Source of the DNA: Sinotaia quadrata
Lineage: Eukaryota; Mollusca; Gastropoda; Architaenioglossa; Viviparidae
Direction of reading: 5' to 3'
DNA length: 64,000 nt
Assembly (NCBI GenBank): GCA_028829895.1
Contig: CM054178.1
Coordinates: 100,244,058 to 100,308,057 of the forward strand
The notes beneath the pieces were generated by a model. The model searched no databases, was not told where the DNA came from, and was given only the letters and a program-made list of their open reading frames with translations. A program made the translations under genes and the position numbers. Below are positions 10,878 to 23,050 of this stretch, in pieces; position 1 is the stretch's first letter, and the number at the start of each line of letters is the position of its first letter.

Positions 10878-12704
10878 GCGCCCCTTGAAAAATGCTCATT
10901 CTAGTTGTACTGAAACTGGTTACTCGCTGTAACACTGGTTACAAAATAATAGAAACAAAATACACTTTATTGTTAGAAAATGAAACTTATATTGCTGCTA
11001 AAATGTTCTGATAACTCTACCCGCGTACCTATTTCTCACCTATCTATAATGACCCACAAAATGAACGCACACTAAAAACACAAATTAGGGAAACGCGGGA
11101 GCAAAGCCCAAACGTCAATATGACAGCAATGAATGCCACGTGCACACGGAATTGGAAGTTTTGTATTTTTTAACCATCGAAATGGCACCATCATCCAAAT
11201 TTGACGCTCCTGCCTCACCCGATTTACTCTACCGTGTACATGTATATCTAATTATGCTTGAGTTCACGGCGATGCAAGCTGCAACAACAAGGTTTGAAAA
11301 ATAAATAAACAATTTTAACATTATAAAATTAATCTACTGATATGTATGGACTAATTTTACAAACTGTACAGCGGAAAGTTGTTTTTTAACATGTGTTAAG
11401 ACATTTAATCCGCCGCACCAGCACGTTTGCGAACACCATTTTCATTTGAAGAACTGGGTGGTAATGTCTTCTAAGGGATGTTCTTTCTTTAACTGTGAAA
11501 TTTACAAATAAGAAATCATCATTCCTGAACATCAATACTAAAACGGTAGCTGATATATCTCAACCCCCACACCCACGCACACCGGCTAACCAAAACAGCA
11601 TAAAACTCACCACCCATGATCTGGAGCAGGTACGATCTCCCAAGAGCGTGTCAACTGACTTTCGCTCCGTAGTGCACGTGCGACTTGAGAAGCCCGGTCT
11701 GCCCGGTTTGAATTGAACTAGGTTGAAAAGAGAGAGGTCTTGGAATTCGACCCCTCCCTGACGGGACAGGCAAAAAAACCGCGCCAACAATCTCGCCGCT
11801 ACTGACACCGTCAAACAGGTTCAAGAGAGAAAAGAAACTGTCGACGAGCAAAGCGCACGCCCCGCAACCCTTTGGACTGGAACCCCTTTAGTTCTTTGCT
11901 CGAGTGTGTTCCACCTCTCCTTTGGTCCCATTATGCCGATCAACAACCAGGAAAAAAAATGCTATTAGAGAGGAACAAGAAACAGGAAACGGCTCGAGGC
12001 GGTGCTAATTTTTTTTCTTTTAATTAGTTTTTCTTCTTTTCTTTTACTTTTTTTTTTCGCCTGCAGTCTGGCAACAGAGGTGTTAAATGACTTTTTGTAC
12101 TGCTATTTTCTACCCTCGTTTCATGGTGGTTACTGGCAAACCGGCTTAACAAACTCTCTTATTATAACGTGGACATACCTGAAAATGGAATCCCAATTCA
12201 TAATAAAATTCAAAAAGAAAAATGGAACAGAAATAGCTTGGACGGTGTGGGGTGACTATGTGCTCTAGAAAATGCCATCAACACACGCATACGCACACAC
12301 ACAAACACGTGCGCACACACGCACGTGAGCATGCACAGACCTTATATATTTTTATAGTTTTCACCTTTGTATACCCCAGTAGAATATCGATGAAATAGTC
12401 ATTAGAAAATACTAACAGACTGACTGAGGTGTGCGATTAGCCACCTCACTTCCAAGAAATGAATACATGTAAAAGAATACTTATGTGTCACAATAGCAAT
12501 AGGAAAATCTACAAAAGGAGCTGTAATCCGTTTCTCTTAGCCCAGGTGAGAGGGTGGCTAAGTAAGGCCGCCTATAAGCTAACAACAATGCAAAAAGAAT
12601 ATAAATTTCTTGTCGACTTTTCATTTTAGGTAACTCTCAAGTGCAAATGTTCTGTGTACTAGTAATTGTCCAGGGATTAAGAATGGGGGTGAAGAGTTAC
12701 AGCA
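10878..12704. other. Unassigned sequence
   Basis: Short frames at 11495-11851 and 12002-12268 have no recognisable domains. CA/CG-rich simple sequence occurs at about 12285-12330. No element ends are seen. Confidence 0.5.
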
Positions 12705-12840
12705 CAAACTTGTCTGTTATTGTCTAGTGATTTCGACATGAAAATTAATTACAAGCTTGTCTGTTATTGCATGGTGATTTCGACACGAAAAGTAGACAAA
12801 AGCTTGTCCATAATTGCCTTATGATTTCGATAAGGTGCGT
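12705..12840. repeat. ~46-bp degenerate tandem repeat (3 copies)
   Basis: AGCTTGTCTGTTATTG-like starts occur at about 12705, 12751 and 12798, each followed about 15 bp later by GATTTCGA. Confidence 0.75.
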
Positions 12841-15150
12841 AGACCTAACAGCACATTTAATGCGATACATTTCCTAGTATATTGAATAATGTTTTTAGCA
12901 AAATTTGCCAGATATTACTCAAACGATTTTAAAGCCGTTATTTTACGGAGTTAACTTTATAAAATAAAATCACTAAGAGAATACTTTAACACTTTCAGAG
13001 CTGTTAATGTTTGTTGGGGGCGTGTAGGTGGCAATGACATTGACTAGATTGTTGATTGAAATATTGACGATTCAACAAAGGTCCTGATCGCACTCCGGTC
13101 ATTAGGACACCTCTGATGGAGGCATACCTCTTCCCCTTTCTAGATTCTCAAATATTTTCATCTGAACATCAATACTAAAATGTTCATAATAGCATCGACG
13201 AGAATCATTGTTTATCAAGCGCCAATGTTTTTGTTGCAAATATTTATTATTATCAAACTTTTTTTTAAAAAATTATCTTAGCTGCCACAATAATATTCGA
13301 AAGCATAATGTACTAGATGAAAAATCAAATCAAATCATGCTGACACGCAGACACAAACACGTACATACATATACACACACACGCACGCAAGCACACTCGC
13401 AAATCTACATAAGCACGCACACATACATATACGAATACACTTAAAGGCATGTACACATAAGCATACATACAATCACACAATAAACATCAACATAATAATA
13501 ATATTTCTACTACAGAGAGGAAGAAATTAATAACATATTAATACTAATAATAAATAAATGAAAACATCAATGCAATTTACAAACAGATAATACAGGAAAG
13601 AAATCTTTCTTCCATTAATTTAAAATATATTTTTTTCAATTACAGCAATGAAAGACTATACAATAGGCCTACCAGCTTTCCACAATATTGCAAAAATTAC
13701 CAGCTCTTCATTTCGATAGAGTTTTGCAAACACTAAGGAGAATCGCTGTAATGTATTCTATCAAAGTAACAGTTGCATACTTCCTTTCAGAATAATCGGC
13801 TTCCATGATCTAATCAAGACATATATACATATATACCCTGAGTTACAATTACAGAAAGATTCAACAATTACGGGCCATTTCTGGTCTGTTTATGTAACAC
13901 TAACATGTAGACCAAGGTAAACAAGTAATACAGATGTACAATCAAATTAACTAACCGACAACTAAGCTTTCTTAACTGCAAATGGACTTTTGAGTGGTTA
14001 CTGCACATGGACTTTTCAGTGTTTACTGCACATGAAATTTAACAACAACAAAAATAGTAATATTTAGTAGTAATAGTGGAATTATTTTGATTATTATCAT
14101 CACCATAATTAAATACACTAATTCTACTTAAAATGCAATTTGGTGATTCCAGTACTTCTGACGTCATTAAACACTATCCATTTGTGGATTTTAAAAAAAA
14201 ATTCAGATTAAAATTGCTTTGCTATTTTTTTAACCAGGTGCAGTCAGGACTAATATATCAATTTGCTTTTAATCTTATCCCATGGAAAAGCGAAATCTCG
14301 CTTATTTTGCCACTTGCTTTTTTGGGAACGAAAACGAACAGAGATGTAACTTCCCGTGAACCACCCATAGCTAACATATTCTGCAAGCACGATTAGCAAT
14401 TAACCTGGCCACACTCGAATTGTCAAACGTTACCCGCCATCCTTCTCTTCCCACCCCCTCTCTCTCTGTGCCTCTCACCCACTTCTTGCCAATCCTTCCA
14501 CACCTAAACACGTAGTCTATTTCTACCCTATGCTATTAATTCTCTTCAGAACTGAATGCATTTATAAAACTATCGCAGAGTTTGTGTACATAAACCAAAC
14601 ATAAATTTATCAACAGATACAAAAGCTCAGTTTCAAAATAAATCTCAATTACTTAACTGAACTCTCATGAGCAATGAGTAGGGAGAAACAAGAAGAAATA
14701 AAACAAGCAAATATTTTTCATTCGAGTGCCGTCTGGCTTGCAAGGGGAAGTCGAGAGCGGATAGAGTAACTCTCGGTAACTTTGGTGGAGGTTTAATTCC
14801 TCTCTCCCTCTCTCTCTAATGTTCAGTGATTGCACAGACAAATAAAGGAACTACCTTTCTGAGATAAGCCACTGTTAAATATATAGCTTTTGATAACTCA
14901 TATTTAATTAATTATGGCTATCACCATATTTCTTCTTCTAACTACCAAATCCACCCATTAGTTCTCAGGAAGCGAGCTAAGGACAAGAGTTTTTCTACAG
15001 AAGCAAGGGGCTCAAGTGTATCCATTCTATTTGGCACGGACATTAATTTGGACCTTGGCTGGACCTCTGACCAGCAGGGTACCGGACCTTTAAACAGTGG
15101 GGTTCCTCGTGTATCAAGCTGTATCTATTAGGTGTGCTGATCTCCCTGAG
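12841..15150. other. Unassigned sequence upstream of the LTR element
   Basis: Contains CA-rich simple sequence at about 13361-13440 and a two-copy ~29-bp repeat (ATGGACTTTT...ACTGCAC) at about 13981-14035. A frame at 14133-14396 is not recognised. No gene is supported. Confidence 0.5.
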
Positions 15151-15923
15151 TGTCATGGTTATGAGGAAATATTAATTAATTTTTTCTCTCCCTCTAAGTG
15201 TCCTCATACTCTAAACGATTAACAAAACAGCCAAATTAATTAAAACAAAGAAAGGGGCCAAAATGATCATTTTGTCAACAATGTGAAACCTAAGTGTGGA
15301 AACGCTAGCTGAGGGAAATAGGTTTCATAGGGAGTTCATGCCGGGGAATGGAAAAGTGTAATTAACTTTGGAAGGACACATGACGCTAGACCCATAAATC
15401 GTATCAGTGTATGGGAATACCTGGATAGGCCACTGAGATGCTAATTTTGTCTGTGAGAAGATAGGCTCTGAGTTTTGAAATGTAACTTATTTTTAAGAAT
15501 CACAACTATAAAAGTTTGGTAGTTACAGTTGATATTGTTATTGTGAGATTATTTGTTGAAATAGAATTTGAGTTATTGGAAAGTTAATATTTATATTAAT
15601 ATAGTTAAATGTGTTAGTTTGTGTGTACAACCCTTTCTTGCTATGACTAGTGTACTCTTGTCAGGTGGTGATGAGTCACCATAGTAACTTAGTTTTAAAA
15701 ACAAAATAAGAGTGGGACCATGCTCTCTGAGATTAGTCTGTGTGCTCTGAGCTAGGTAGTTCAAATTGAATATGTCACTCAAATGTGTCAGACTTGGAAT
15801 TCGATACTTGGCACTAAATGAAAGTGGACAAGAATATTCGGTGCAGTGCTGGATGGGGGTGCTGTGTGCTGGAGAGGGTGTGTTCTAATCAGCTCAGTGA
15901 AAATAATGTACAAAGATTTTGCT

Positions 15924-15930
15924 TATAAAA
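15924..15930 (+). promoter_or_regulatory. LTR TATA box (5' LTR)
   Basis: TATAAAA preceded by TTTGCT and followed by GGGGAT; conserved at 21084-21090 in the 3' LTR. Probable U3 core promoter of the LARD. Confidence 0.55.
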
Positions 15931-16120
15931 GGGGATGATGAAGATAGAAACGCGGCAAGCGGGCGGAAGCCGAAAGCGCCCCCTACATTAAGGAGAAGAA
16001 GAAACAAACAAGAAAGATACCAGGAATGTAGTGATTGGTAGAGGGGTAAGAAGACCCTCTAAGTTTCTCCCTGCTTTTTGTACCAAGAAACTCTATGAGC
16101 TAGGAGGCAATCAGCTAGAG

Positions 16121-17285
16121 CAGGGATGTGGCAACATATGGCCCTCGGGCCATACCGGACCCACAACGGGATTTTGACTGGCCCGCAGACTGTTTCTGGC
16201 CATACATGGTAATGTGGCCTGCGTCCACATCCCACCACAATCTCCCACTACTTTCTTACTGCGTCACAGTAATAGTGACTGTTAGTTATTCTATGGTTGT
16301 TTTCGGTTAGATTTAGAATTTACAATAAAAGTTTTATCATGGATTTTGCCAAGAACGTAAAGTTGACAGCGAGTGTCATGCATTTAACAAAGATTAGATG
16401 CCTAAGTACTTTTTCACAGAAGTCAGCAAGAAAGCAGTATGTTTGCTGTGCAGTGAAAGTGTTGCCATGTTGAAAGAGTACAACATTAGCCGCCATTGTT
16501 TGAGACGAAACATACAGGCTATGGCAGTACTTTATCAGCAGTGGAATGGCAAACAAAAGCAACAGAACTGGACAGAAAACTTGTAAAGCAGCAGAATGTA
16601 TTTGGAAAAGCCAAAGTAGCCCAGAAAGCTGCTACTCATGCCAGCTTTGTGGTCTCATACAACATTGCTAAGCACTGCAAATCGTTCTGTGATGGTGAAT
16701 TTGTCAAAAAGTGCATGCTCCATGTAGCTGATCAAGTCTGTCCAGAACACAGAAAGAAGTATGAAGAAGTCAGTTTGTCGAGAAGAAGTGTGGCTCGCAG
16801 CATTGAAGCAATTGGTGAAGACCTGACATCACAACTGAAAGGGCGTGTACCTTCATTTCAGCGGTTTTCCCTGGCATTGGATGAAAGCACTGACATCGAT
16901 GACACTGCACAGTTGCTCATCTTTGTATGAGGCATCACAGAAGAATTTGTCAATGGAATCAATGAAAGACACTACTACCGGGGAAGATATTTTCGAATGT
17001 ATGGAAAATGCCTTGCACACAATGCAATTACCATGGCAGAAAATGGTCAGTGTTACTATGGATGGTTCTCCATCTTTGACAGGAAAGAAAGTTGGTCTAC
17101 TGAAGAGACTGGGTGACTGTGTTGCAGAGGTCAATTGCACCAGGGAATTGCATAATACACCAGGAAGTGCTGTGTAAAAGTGTGCTTGAAATGAAACATG
17201 TTGTGGATCCAGTTGTGAAAATTGTTAATTTCATCACGGCAAGAGGTCTAAATCACACAGTTTATCACACTTCTGGAAGATTGCA
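16121..17285 (+). mobile_element. Truncated hAT element nested in the LARD 5' LTR
   Basis: It begins CAGGGATGTGGCAACATATG with GGCCC-rich subterminal sequence, as in Charlie-like hAT ends. The preceding 8 bp, AGCTAGAG (16113-16120), occur once at the same place in the 3' LTR (21422-21429) with no insertion, so this is the target site. The element's 3' half and right end are absent. Its last transposase-like codons (about 17250-17283) run straight into LTR sequence. One deletion that removed the hAT end plus 387 bp of LTR explains this. Confidence 0.85.
16340..17283 (+). pseudogene. Degraded hAT transposase (GTF2IRD2/Charlie-like), N-terminal half
   Basis: Frames at 16398-16586, 16496-16930, 16845-17177 and 17113-17310 overlap and read consecutive parts of the protein encoded at 33375-35183. 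In order: a BED-finger-like region (VCLLCSESVAMLKEYN), DGEFVKKCMLHVAD, the catalytic LALDESTD block, then DG..LTGKKVGLLKRL and HQEVLCKSVL. At least three frameshifts break it, and a stop near 16928 precedes the KDTTTGEDIF block. It ends at YHTSGRL, equivalent to the RW region of the better copy. Non-functional. Confidence 0.85.
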
Positions 17286-17833
17286 GCTGTACTTGGGTTC
17301 CAGGGAGTGAACCAGTGTCGAGACGTCGATGATGTTTTGTGCATCTTCAACCCCGCTCCTCCCAGCATGAGGAGAAAGTGACAATCACTATGTGAGTAGA
17401 AAAATTCTAACTAGTGTAAGAATCTCAGAGCACATAAACCTAAAACTTAAAAGTGCAGCTTAGAATCTTAATTAATAATTACACCTTTTAAATTAAAAAT
17501 AAACCATACATTTAAATGTACGTTTATAAGTGAAGAATCATTTTAAGATTAATATTTTAATAAAATGCTGATGTGACTATCTTGAAAAGGACCTGCAAGT
17601 CGAATGACATTGTTTATCGTTAACTATTGAATTTTGATATAGGAGCAGTGGCTCCAGAACTTATAAATAGTGACTGTATTTTAGGTTGAAAAACGCTTCA
17701 GCTATTTAGAAATAGTACTGCATGACAAATCTTGAATTTTGTATTTCTTTTATTTTATTTCATCATTTTACTATTTCATTCTTTCATTCTTTTCTTTCCT
17801 TCGTTTTCATTATTTTCTTTTCAAGGCGACAAT

Positions 17834-17851
17834 TGGTGACCCGTTGACGTG
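17834..17851 (+). other. LARD primer-binding site
   Basis: TGGTGACCCGTTGACGTG starts 2 bp after the LTR's terminal GACA. It begins TGG, complementary to a tRNA 3' CCA, as expected for minus-strand priming. I cannot assign the tRNA without a search. Confidence 0.7.
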
Positions 17852-20248
17852 ATGATAGGTAAAAAATTGTTTGCTGTGTATTTGCATCATTTCTTTTTCT
17901 GCTATCTATCTCATGTATAATCATATTTTGCAGTTATAATGGGTACAATATTTTGATTTAAGAAAGGGTGAATTAGTATTTTATATACCTGTTTGATGTT
18001 TTAATTTTTGAATATTTTGGATTTTGCACTCTGGTTTAATATTCATTTTTGTGTGTAACCATTTCGTGATTTATTTTGAGAGTGCCGGTATTTGCAAACT
18101 GTACCATAGGCCGATAAATTCGTTTTTGGTTGTTTAGAAATTTAATTACTTTTATTGCTCTGCATAGTCAGAGAAGTGAGTCTGAATTTTATATCACTGC
18201 TCTGGTATTTTATTATTGAGAATATTTGTTTTATGCATCGAAGTAAGTTTAGAAATTCTATTTGAATATTAAAGCAAATGGAGATCGCATAATCTACTTT
18301 GATTTTTGAGCCATGCCATTTTGAAGTTCTTTATGGTACAGGAGGCAATGCTGTGAATGCTAGGACAACCCGAGGTTAAATTCGTTTTCGTAGTTGAAGT
18401 ATTCAGAATAGTTTTCATTTTCATAGTTAAAGTGAGTCACAATACTATGATGTACTCAGGGAGTACCTAATGCTTTTGAGATTGTTGAAGTATTCGTGCA
18501 GACACAATACTATGGTATTAAGAGAGAAGTACCTTGTGTTTTGCATCAGTTGGAAACTGAGCCGCATATTTGTTTCGAGATTTGAGCACGCCTTATTGGT
18601 AGAACCGCCCGTGTATATTTGTCACGAGACGGATGCAACGGCATTGGTAGCCGTGCACATATATTTTTTTGTTGTCGAAAACCTTGGAAGTCTGGTGATA
18701 AGTGACCTCGTTTTTGGATGCAAACACATTTTGATTTGCTAGAGTTTCTGTAAAACTCGCTAACCGTATGAATGGCTAATTAAATAAATGACTAGGAAGA
18801 ATTCGGCAGGAGAAGGCAGAATTAAAGCAATAAGTAATTGACAAAGCAATAAGTGATTGACTATGAGGTAGTGAAATGTTAGTAAACACGGTGATGAAAA
18901 TGAAAAAGAAAGAGCATTCAGAGCATTGTTATTTCGGCTGCTTCTGTGAGATAATTACTCTGAGAAACGCGCTTTCCCCCCTCGCAGGAAAAGGTCACGC
19001 ATTTAGGTAAATGGGAGAATAGAATGTACTATTTTAATCGCTATTGTATTTTAGTAAATAGCTAATGAATTCTATTTTGGCAATTTTTACTCTTGGATAC
19101 CTCAGCTCTTGTACAGATGAACATCCTCATTTGGTAAGACTGCCATCGTGGAAACAGAAGTAGGTATTTTGTAGAGTAGTAGGCCTAATGGAGAAGCATA
19201 TTAGGGAATTAAATGTATTAGAGTGAATGATTACAGCATATGAATAGACAGAGTGTGATGGTCCTATAGTGAGACATTTTGTTTTGCGGTGTTAAATTTT
19301 TCAGCAACAAGTCCATAAGACTTTGTTTTGATTTATCTCTGTCCGAAACAACGCGCACATCCAGCCAGTGACCTAAATTTTTTTCCGTTCTCTCTCCGCT
19401 CACAGTGACATTTGCTGACAACAAGGCGAGAGTCAATTTTTAACAAGGGGAAGGGACGCGTTAACTTTTATTAGAAATGCTCCCTTGTTTTGCTACACAA
19501 TGATTTTGATTTGTGAAAGATCATTAATTGGCATTTTCGTAAATTGCTTCATGTAATCTTATTTTTCTAACTTAGGAGCAGAAGTATACTTGCGCATACT
19601 TTTTTTTAGCATGAGCGACACTTCTAATGCCTTTAAGAAAATTATTTAGCGATAATAGATCAACAGCAGTCATTGTGAGGTTACATTCCGGTCGAGTGGA
19701 ATAAGTTTGTAGTTCCTATAAATAACATCATATTGATATTAACTCTTTGCATTTATAAATGTATTTGTGAAAGACTAGTTTGATTTTCTTACATAAAACT
19801 TTAGAGAAAGGTTTCTTGCAATATTTTTTTCGAACCGTGCATTTAGACATGTAATACTGCTAGTGTTTTAAGTCTGTATACATGTATCTAACTTGATTTC
19901 ATTGTAAAATTTTAAGAAATTACCGTGTGAGGTGATTTGAATTTTTTCGGAAAGCATTTAACTGTCGCGTGAGATGACAAGTTTTCCTTTGATATCTTTG
20001 AAAACTGCATGTTAATTTATTTTGCATAAATTGGTAAAATAAAAAATTATGCAGGTGTATAAACATGCTTGCACAATTTGTGTTTAGGGCTGATCATCTT
20101 ATGAATCAATGCATTGTCTAGACACCCAATAGACACAGTATAAATAAATTTTGCGAAGCAGAATAATTTGAATTGTTTGGATTGTAATCGACAGTTGAAA
20201 AAAAATTTTTTACATTATTGACCTACACTTATTTCATAAGCTTCGGTC
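17852..20248 (+). other. Non-coding internal region of the LARD
   Basis: About 2.4 kb of AT-rich sequence. The only frames are 60-90 residues (18470-18742 plus, 19218-19436 minus) and lack retroviral motifs. Conserved internal RNA sequence may serve for packaging, but nothing here shows that directly. Confidence 0.6.
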
Positions 20249-20266
20249 AAAAGTGAGAGGGTGCGT
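20249..20266 (+). other. LARD polypurine tract
   Basis: AAAAGTGAGAGGGTGCG immediately precedes the 3' LTR. It is purine-rich and in the position required for plus-strand priming. Confidence 0.6.
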
Positions 20267-22345
20267 GTCACGGTTATGAGGAAATATTAATAATTTTTTT
20301 CTCCTGCTAAGTGTCTTCATACTCTAAACAATTAATGAAACAGCCAAATTAATTAAAACAAAGAAAGGGGCCAAAATGACCATTGTGTCAACAATGTGAA
20401 ACCTAAGTGTGGAAATGCTACCTGAGGGAAATAGGTTTGATAGGGAGTTCATGCCGGGGAATGGAAAAGTGTAATTAACTTTGGAGAGATGCACATGTTT
20501 ACCCATCTGTGGTCAGGATGCTAGACCCATAAAAGACCCATAAATTGCGTCAGTGTACGGGAATACCTGGATGGGCCACTGAGACACTAATGTTTGTTTA
20601 TGAGAAGACAGGCTCTGAGTTTTGAAATGTAACTTATTTTTAAGAATCACCACTATAAAAGTTTGGTAGTTACAGTTGATATTGTTATTGTGAGATTATT
20701 TGTTGAAATAGAATTTGAGTTATTGGAAAGTTAATATTTATATTACTATAATTAAATGTGTTAGTTTGTGTGTATAACCCTTTCTTGCTATGACTAATGT
20801 ACTCTTGCCAGGTGGTGATGAGACACCATAGTAACTTAGTTTTAAAAACAAAATAAGAGTAGGGCCATGCTTTCTGAGATTAGTCTGTGTGCTCTGAGCT
20901 AGGTAGTTCAAACTGAATATGTCACTCAAATGTGTCAGACTTGGAAGTCGATACTAGGCACTAAATGAAAGTGGACAGTCAGAATATTCGTCAGCATGTA
21001 TGTGCAGTGCTGGATGGAGGTGCTGTGTGCTGGATGGGGGTGTTCTAATCAGCTCAGTGAAAATAATGTACAAGGATTTTGCTTATAAAAGGGGATTTCC
21101 GTCATTCCTACCAAGGGAGGGCGGTTGAGGGTGTGCGCCAAACTGGTGCTGTCTATTTCACCCCCTTCCACCAGCCCTCCCGCCCTCCACCTCATCATGA
21201 GGCTGTGGGGATCCCCCTAGAAGCAGACCAAGACTGAGAACATCGAGAAGATGAAAGGTCTCTTGCGGCTTCTGGGGTGAATGTAAGTGGAACCACCACC
21301 ACCACCACAGAAATGAATGATAAAGACACCAGGAATGTAGTGTTTGATAGAGGGGTAAGAAGACCCTCTAAGTTTCTCCCTGCTTTTTGTACCAAGAAAC
21401 TCTACGAGCTGGGAGGCAATCAGCTAGAGAACTCTTGGACACTGCAATAGAGTGCCAGAAGTCTACCCAGCTGCATTTTGAAGGCGCACCATCAGGGCCG
21501 TCACAGATCAAGGTGGACCAGTCATACGGACAGTCATCTCTGGTTCTTCAAAGAATGTGCAAAGACTACGGGCAATCGATTATTTTCCATGCAGAGATGG
21601 ATTTCTGATGGATGTCTAATTTGCTGTGCGGGGAAATATTGCAGACAGAAGCAGTCGCGATAATGCGTGGCATATCGCAGAAAAATTGCAAGGTTGAACG
21701 TTAGTTAAGTAATGAGAAGAGAAGAGAAACAAAATGAGAAGTAATGAAAAAGTGAGAGTTGAGAAATAGGCCTAACGAGAAGCATAACAGGAGGTAAAAC
21801 AGTAGCAGCGAGGACGGCTGTACATGGGTTCCAGGGAGTGAACCAGTGTCGAGATGTTGACGGTGTTTTGTGCATCTTCAACCCCCCCCCTCCCCTGCCA
21901 GCACGAGGAGAAAGTGACAATAACTATGTGAGTAGAAAAATTCTAACTAGTGTAGGAATCTCAGAGCACATAAACCTAAAACTTAAAAGTGCAGCTTAGG
22001 ATGTTAATTAATAATTAAACCTTAAATTTAAATGTATGTTTATAAGTGAAGAATAATTTTAAGATTAATATAAGAAAGTGCTGATGTGACTATCTTGAGA
22101 AGGACATGCAAGTCGAATGACATTGTTTATCGTTGAACTATTGAATTTTGATATAGGAGCAGTGGCTCCAGAACTTATAAATAGTGACTGTATTTTAGGT
22201 TGAAAAATGCTTCAGCTATTTAGAAATAGTACTGCATGACGAATCTTGAATTTTGTATTTCTTTTATTTTATTTCATCATTTTACTATTTTATTCTTTCA
22301 TTCTTTTCTTTCCTTCCTTTTCATTATTTTCTTTTCAAGGCGACA
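20267..22345 (+). repeat. 3' LTR of the LARD
   Basis: 2079 bp, TGTC...GACA. It keeps the hAT-empty site at 21422-21429 and the 387 bp lost from the 5' LTR. TATA box at 21084-21090. An antisense open frame at 20738-20929 is mirrored in the 5' LTR at 15591-15782, which is LTR similarity rather than a gene. A (CCA)n run lies at about 21292-21308 and a C-run at about 21884. Confidence 0.85.
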
Positions 22346-22368
22346 CTAAGAAAAAGTGTCCTGACAGC

Positions 22369-22523
22369 GATTGTATTTATCTACGGTCTCAGGCCAGAAA
22401 TAGACAGGTGGATGACAGCGGTTGTATTTATCTATGGTCTCAGGCCAGAAATAGATAGGTGGATGACAGCGGTTGTATTTATCTATGGTCTCAGGCCAGA
22501 AATAGATAGGTGGATGACAGTGG
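22369..22523. repeat. 51-bp minisatellite (3 copies)
   Basis: Units start at 22369, 22420 and 22471 (TTGTATTTATCTA, CTCAGGCCAGAAATAGA, GGTGGATGACAG). The array abuts the LARD right flank. Since 51 is a multiple of three, a repetitive open frame appears; I do not call a gene. Confidence 0.9.
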
Positions 22524-22815
22524 CCATTTAATTTTTTTTAAGAGGGGAGTGCGGACAATGAGTCTGGAATTATTAATAATGTGCGGATGTACTAACATGG
22601 CCTGCACGCTGCTTTTCTAAAGTAATTCACACAAAACGTAGGCTTGAAACAGATAGACAATTTAAGCTTATACTAACAGTTGGTTTGGGGGGGAGGAAAG
22701 TAGTGCATAATTTCAAGACAAATAAACTTAAGGTGTAGGACTATTTTTAAATAAATAGTTTTCATAAGATTTCTGAAATTATTAATAATTATTTATGTAT
22801 GAAAAAAAGGATATG

Positions 22816-23050
22816 GTTCAGTATACCGTTCATGATAGATATGGTTGAATATATCGTTATATTTCAGTATAAATTCATGATGAGTGTGGTTCAGTATACC
22901 GTTCATGATAGATATGGTTGAATATATCGTTATATTTCAGTATAAATTCATGATGAGTGTGGTTCAGTATACCGTTCATGATAGATATGGTTGAATATAT
23001 CGTTATATTTCAGTATAAATTCATGATGAGTGTGGTTCAGTATATCGCTC
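22816..23050. repeat. 73-bp minisatellite (3.2 copies)
   Basis: Nearly identical units start with GTTCAGTATACCGTTCATGA at 22816, 22889 and 22962, with a partial copy at 23035. High identity implies recent expansion. Confidence 0.92.

Larger units (their letters stand above)
15151..17831 (+). repeat. 5' LTR of the LARD, interrupted by a hAT fragment
   Basis: Matches the 3' LTR over 15151-15930, about 16010-16120 and 17286-17831. Between them lies hAT sequence (16121 to about 17285). The 387 bp corresponding to 21430-21816 of the 3' LTR are missing. Around 15935-16010 the two LTRs also differ: the left has a short unrelated segment, the right about 210 bp of other sequence. A TATA box (TATAAAA) is at 15924-15930. 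Confidence 0.85.
15151..22345 (+). mobile_element. LARD-type non-coding LTR retrotransposon
   Basis: Two long direct repeats (15151-17831 and 20267-22345) begin TGTCA[T/C]GGTTATGAGG and end AAGGCGACA, so both have TGTC...GACA termini. A tRNA-type primer-binding site follows the left LTR, and a purine tract precedes the right one. The 5-bp flanks are CTGAG (15146-15150) and CTAAG (22346-22350), a target duplication with one mismatch. The internal part (17832-20266, about 2.4 kb) has no gag, protease, reverse transcriptase or integrase frame. Long LTRs with a non-coding interior define a large retrotransposon derivative, which would need enzymes from another element. Orientation is plus, from the positions of PBS and PPT. 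Confidence 0.85.

Noticed and set aside
15591..15782. Antisense frame conserved at 20738-20929
   Set aside because: The conservation is explained by both lying in LTRs of the same retrotransposon; it has no known domain.
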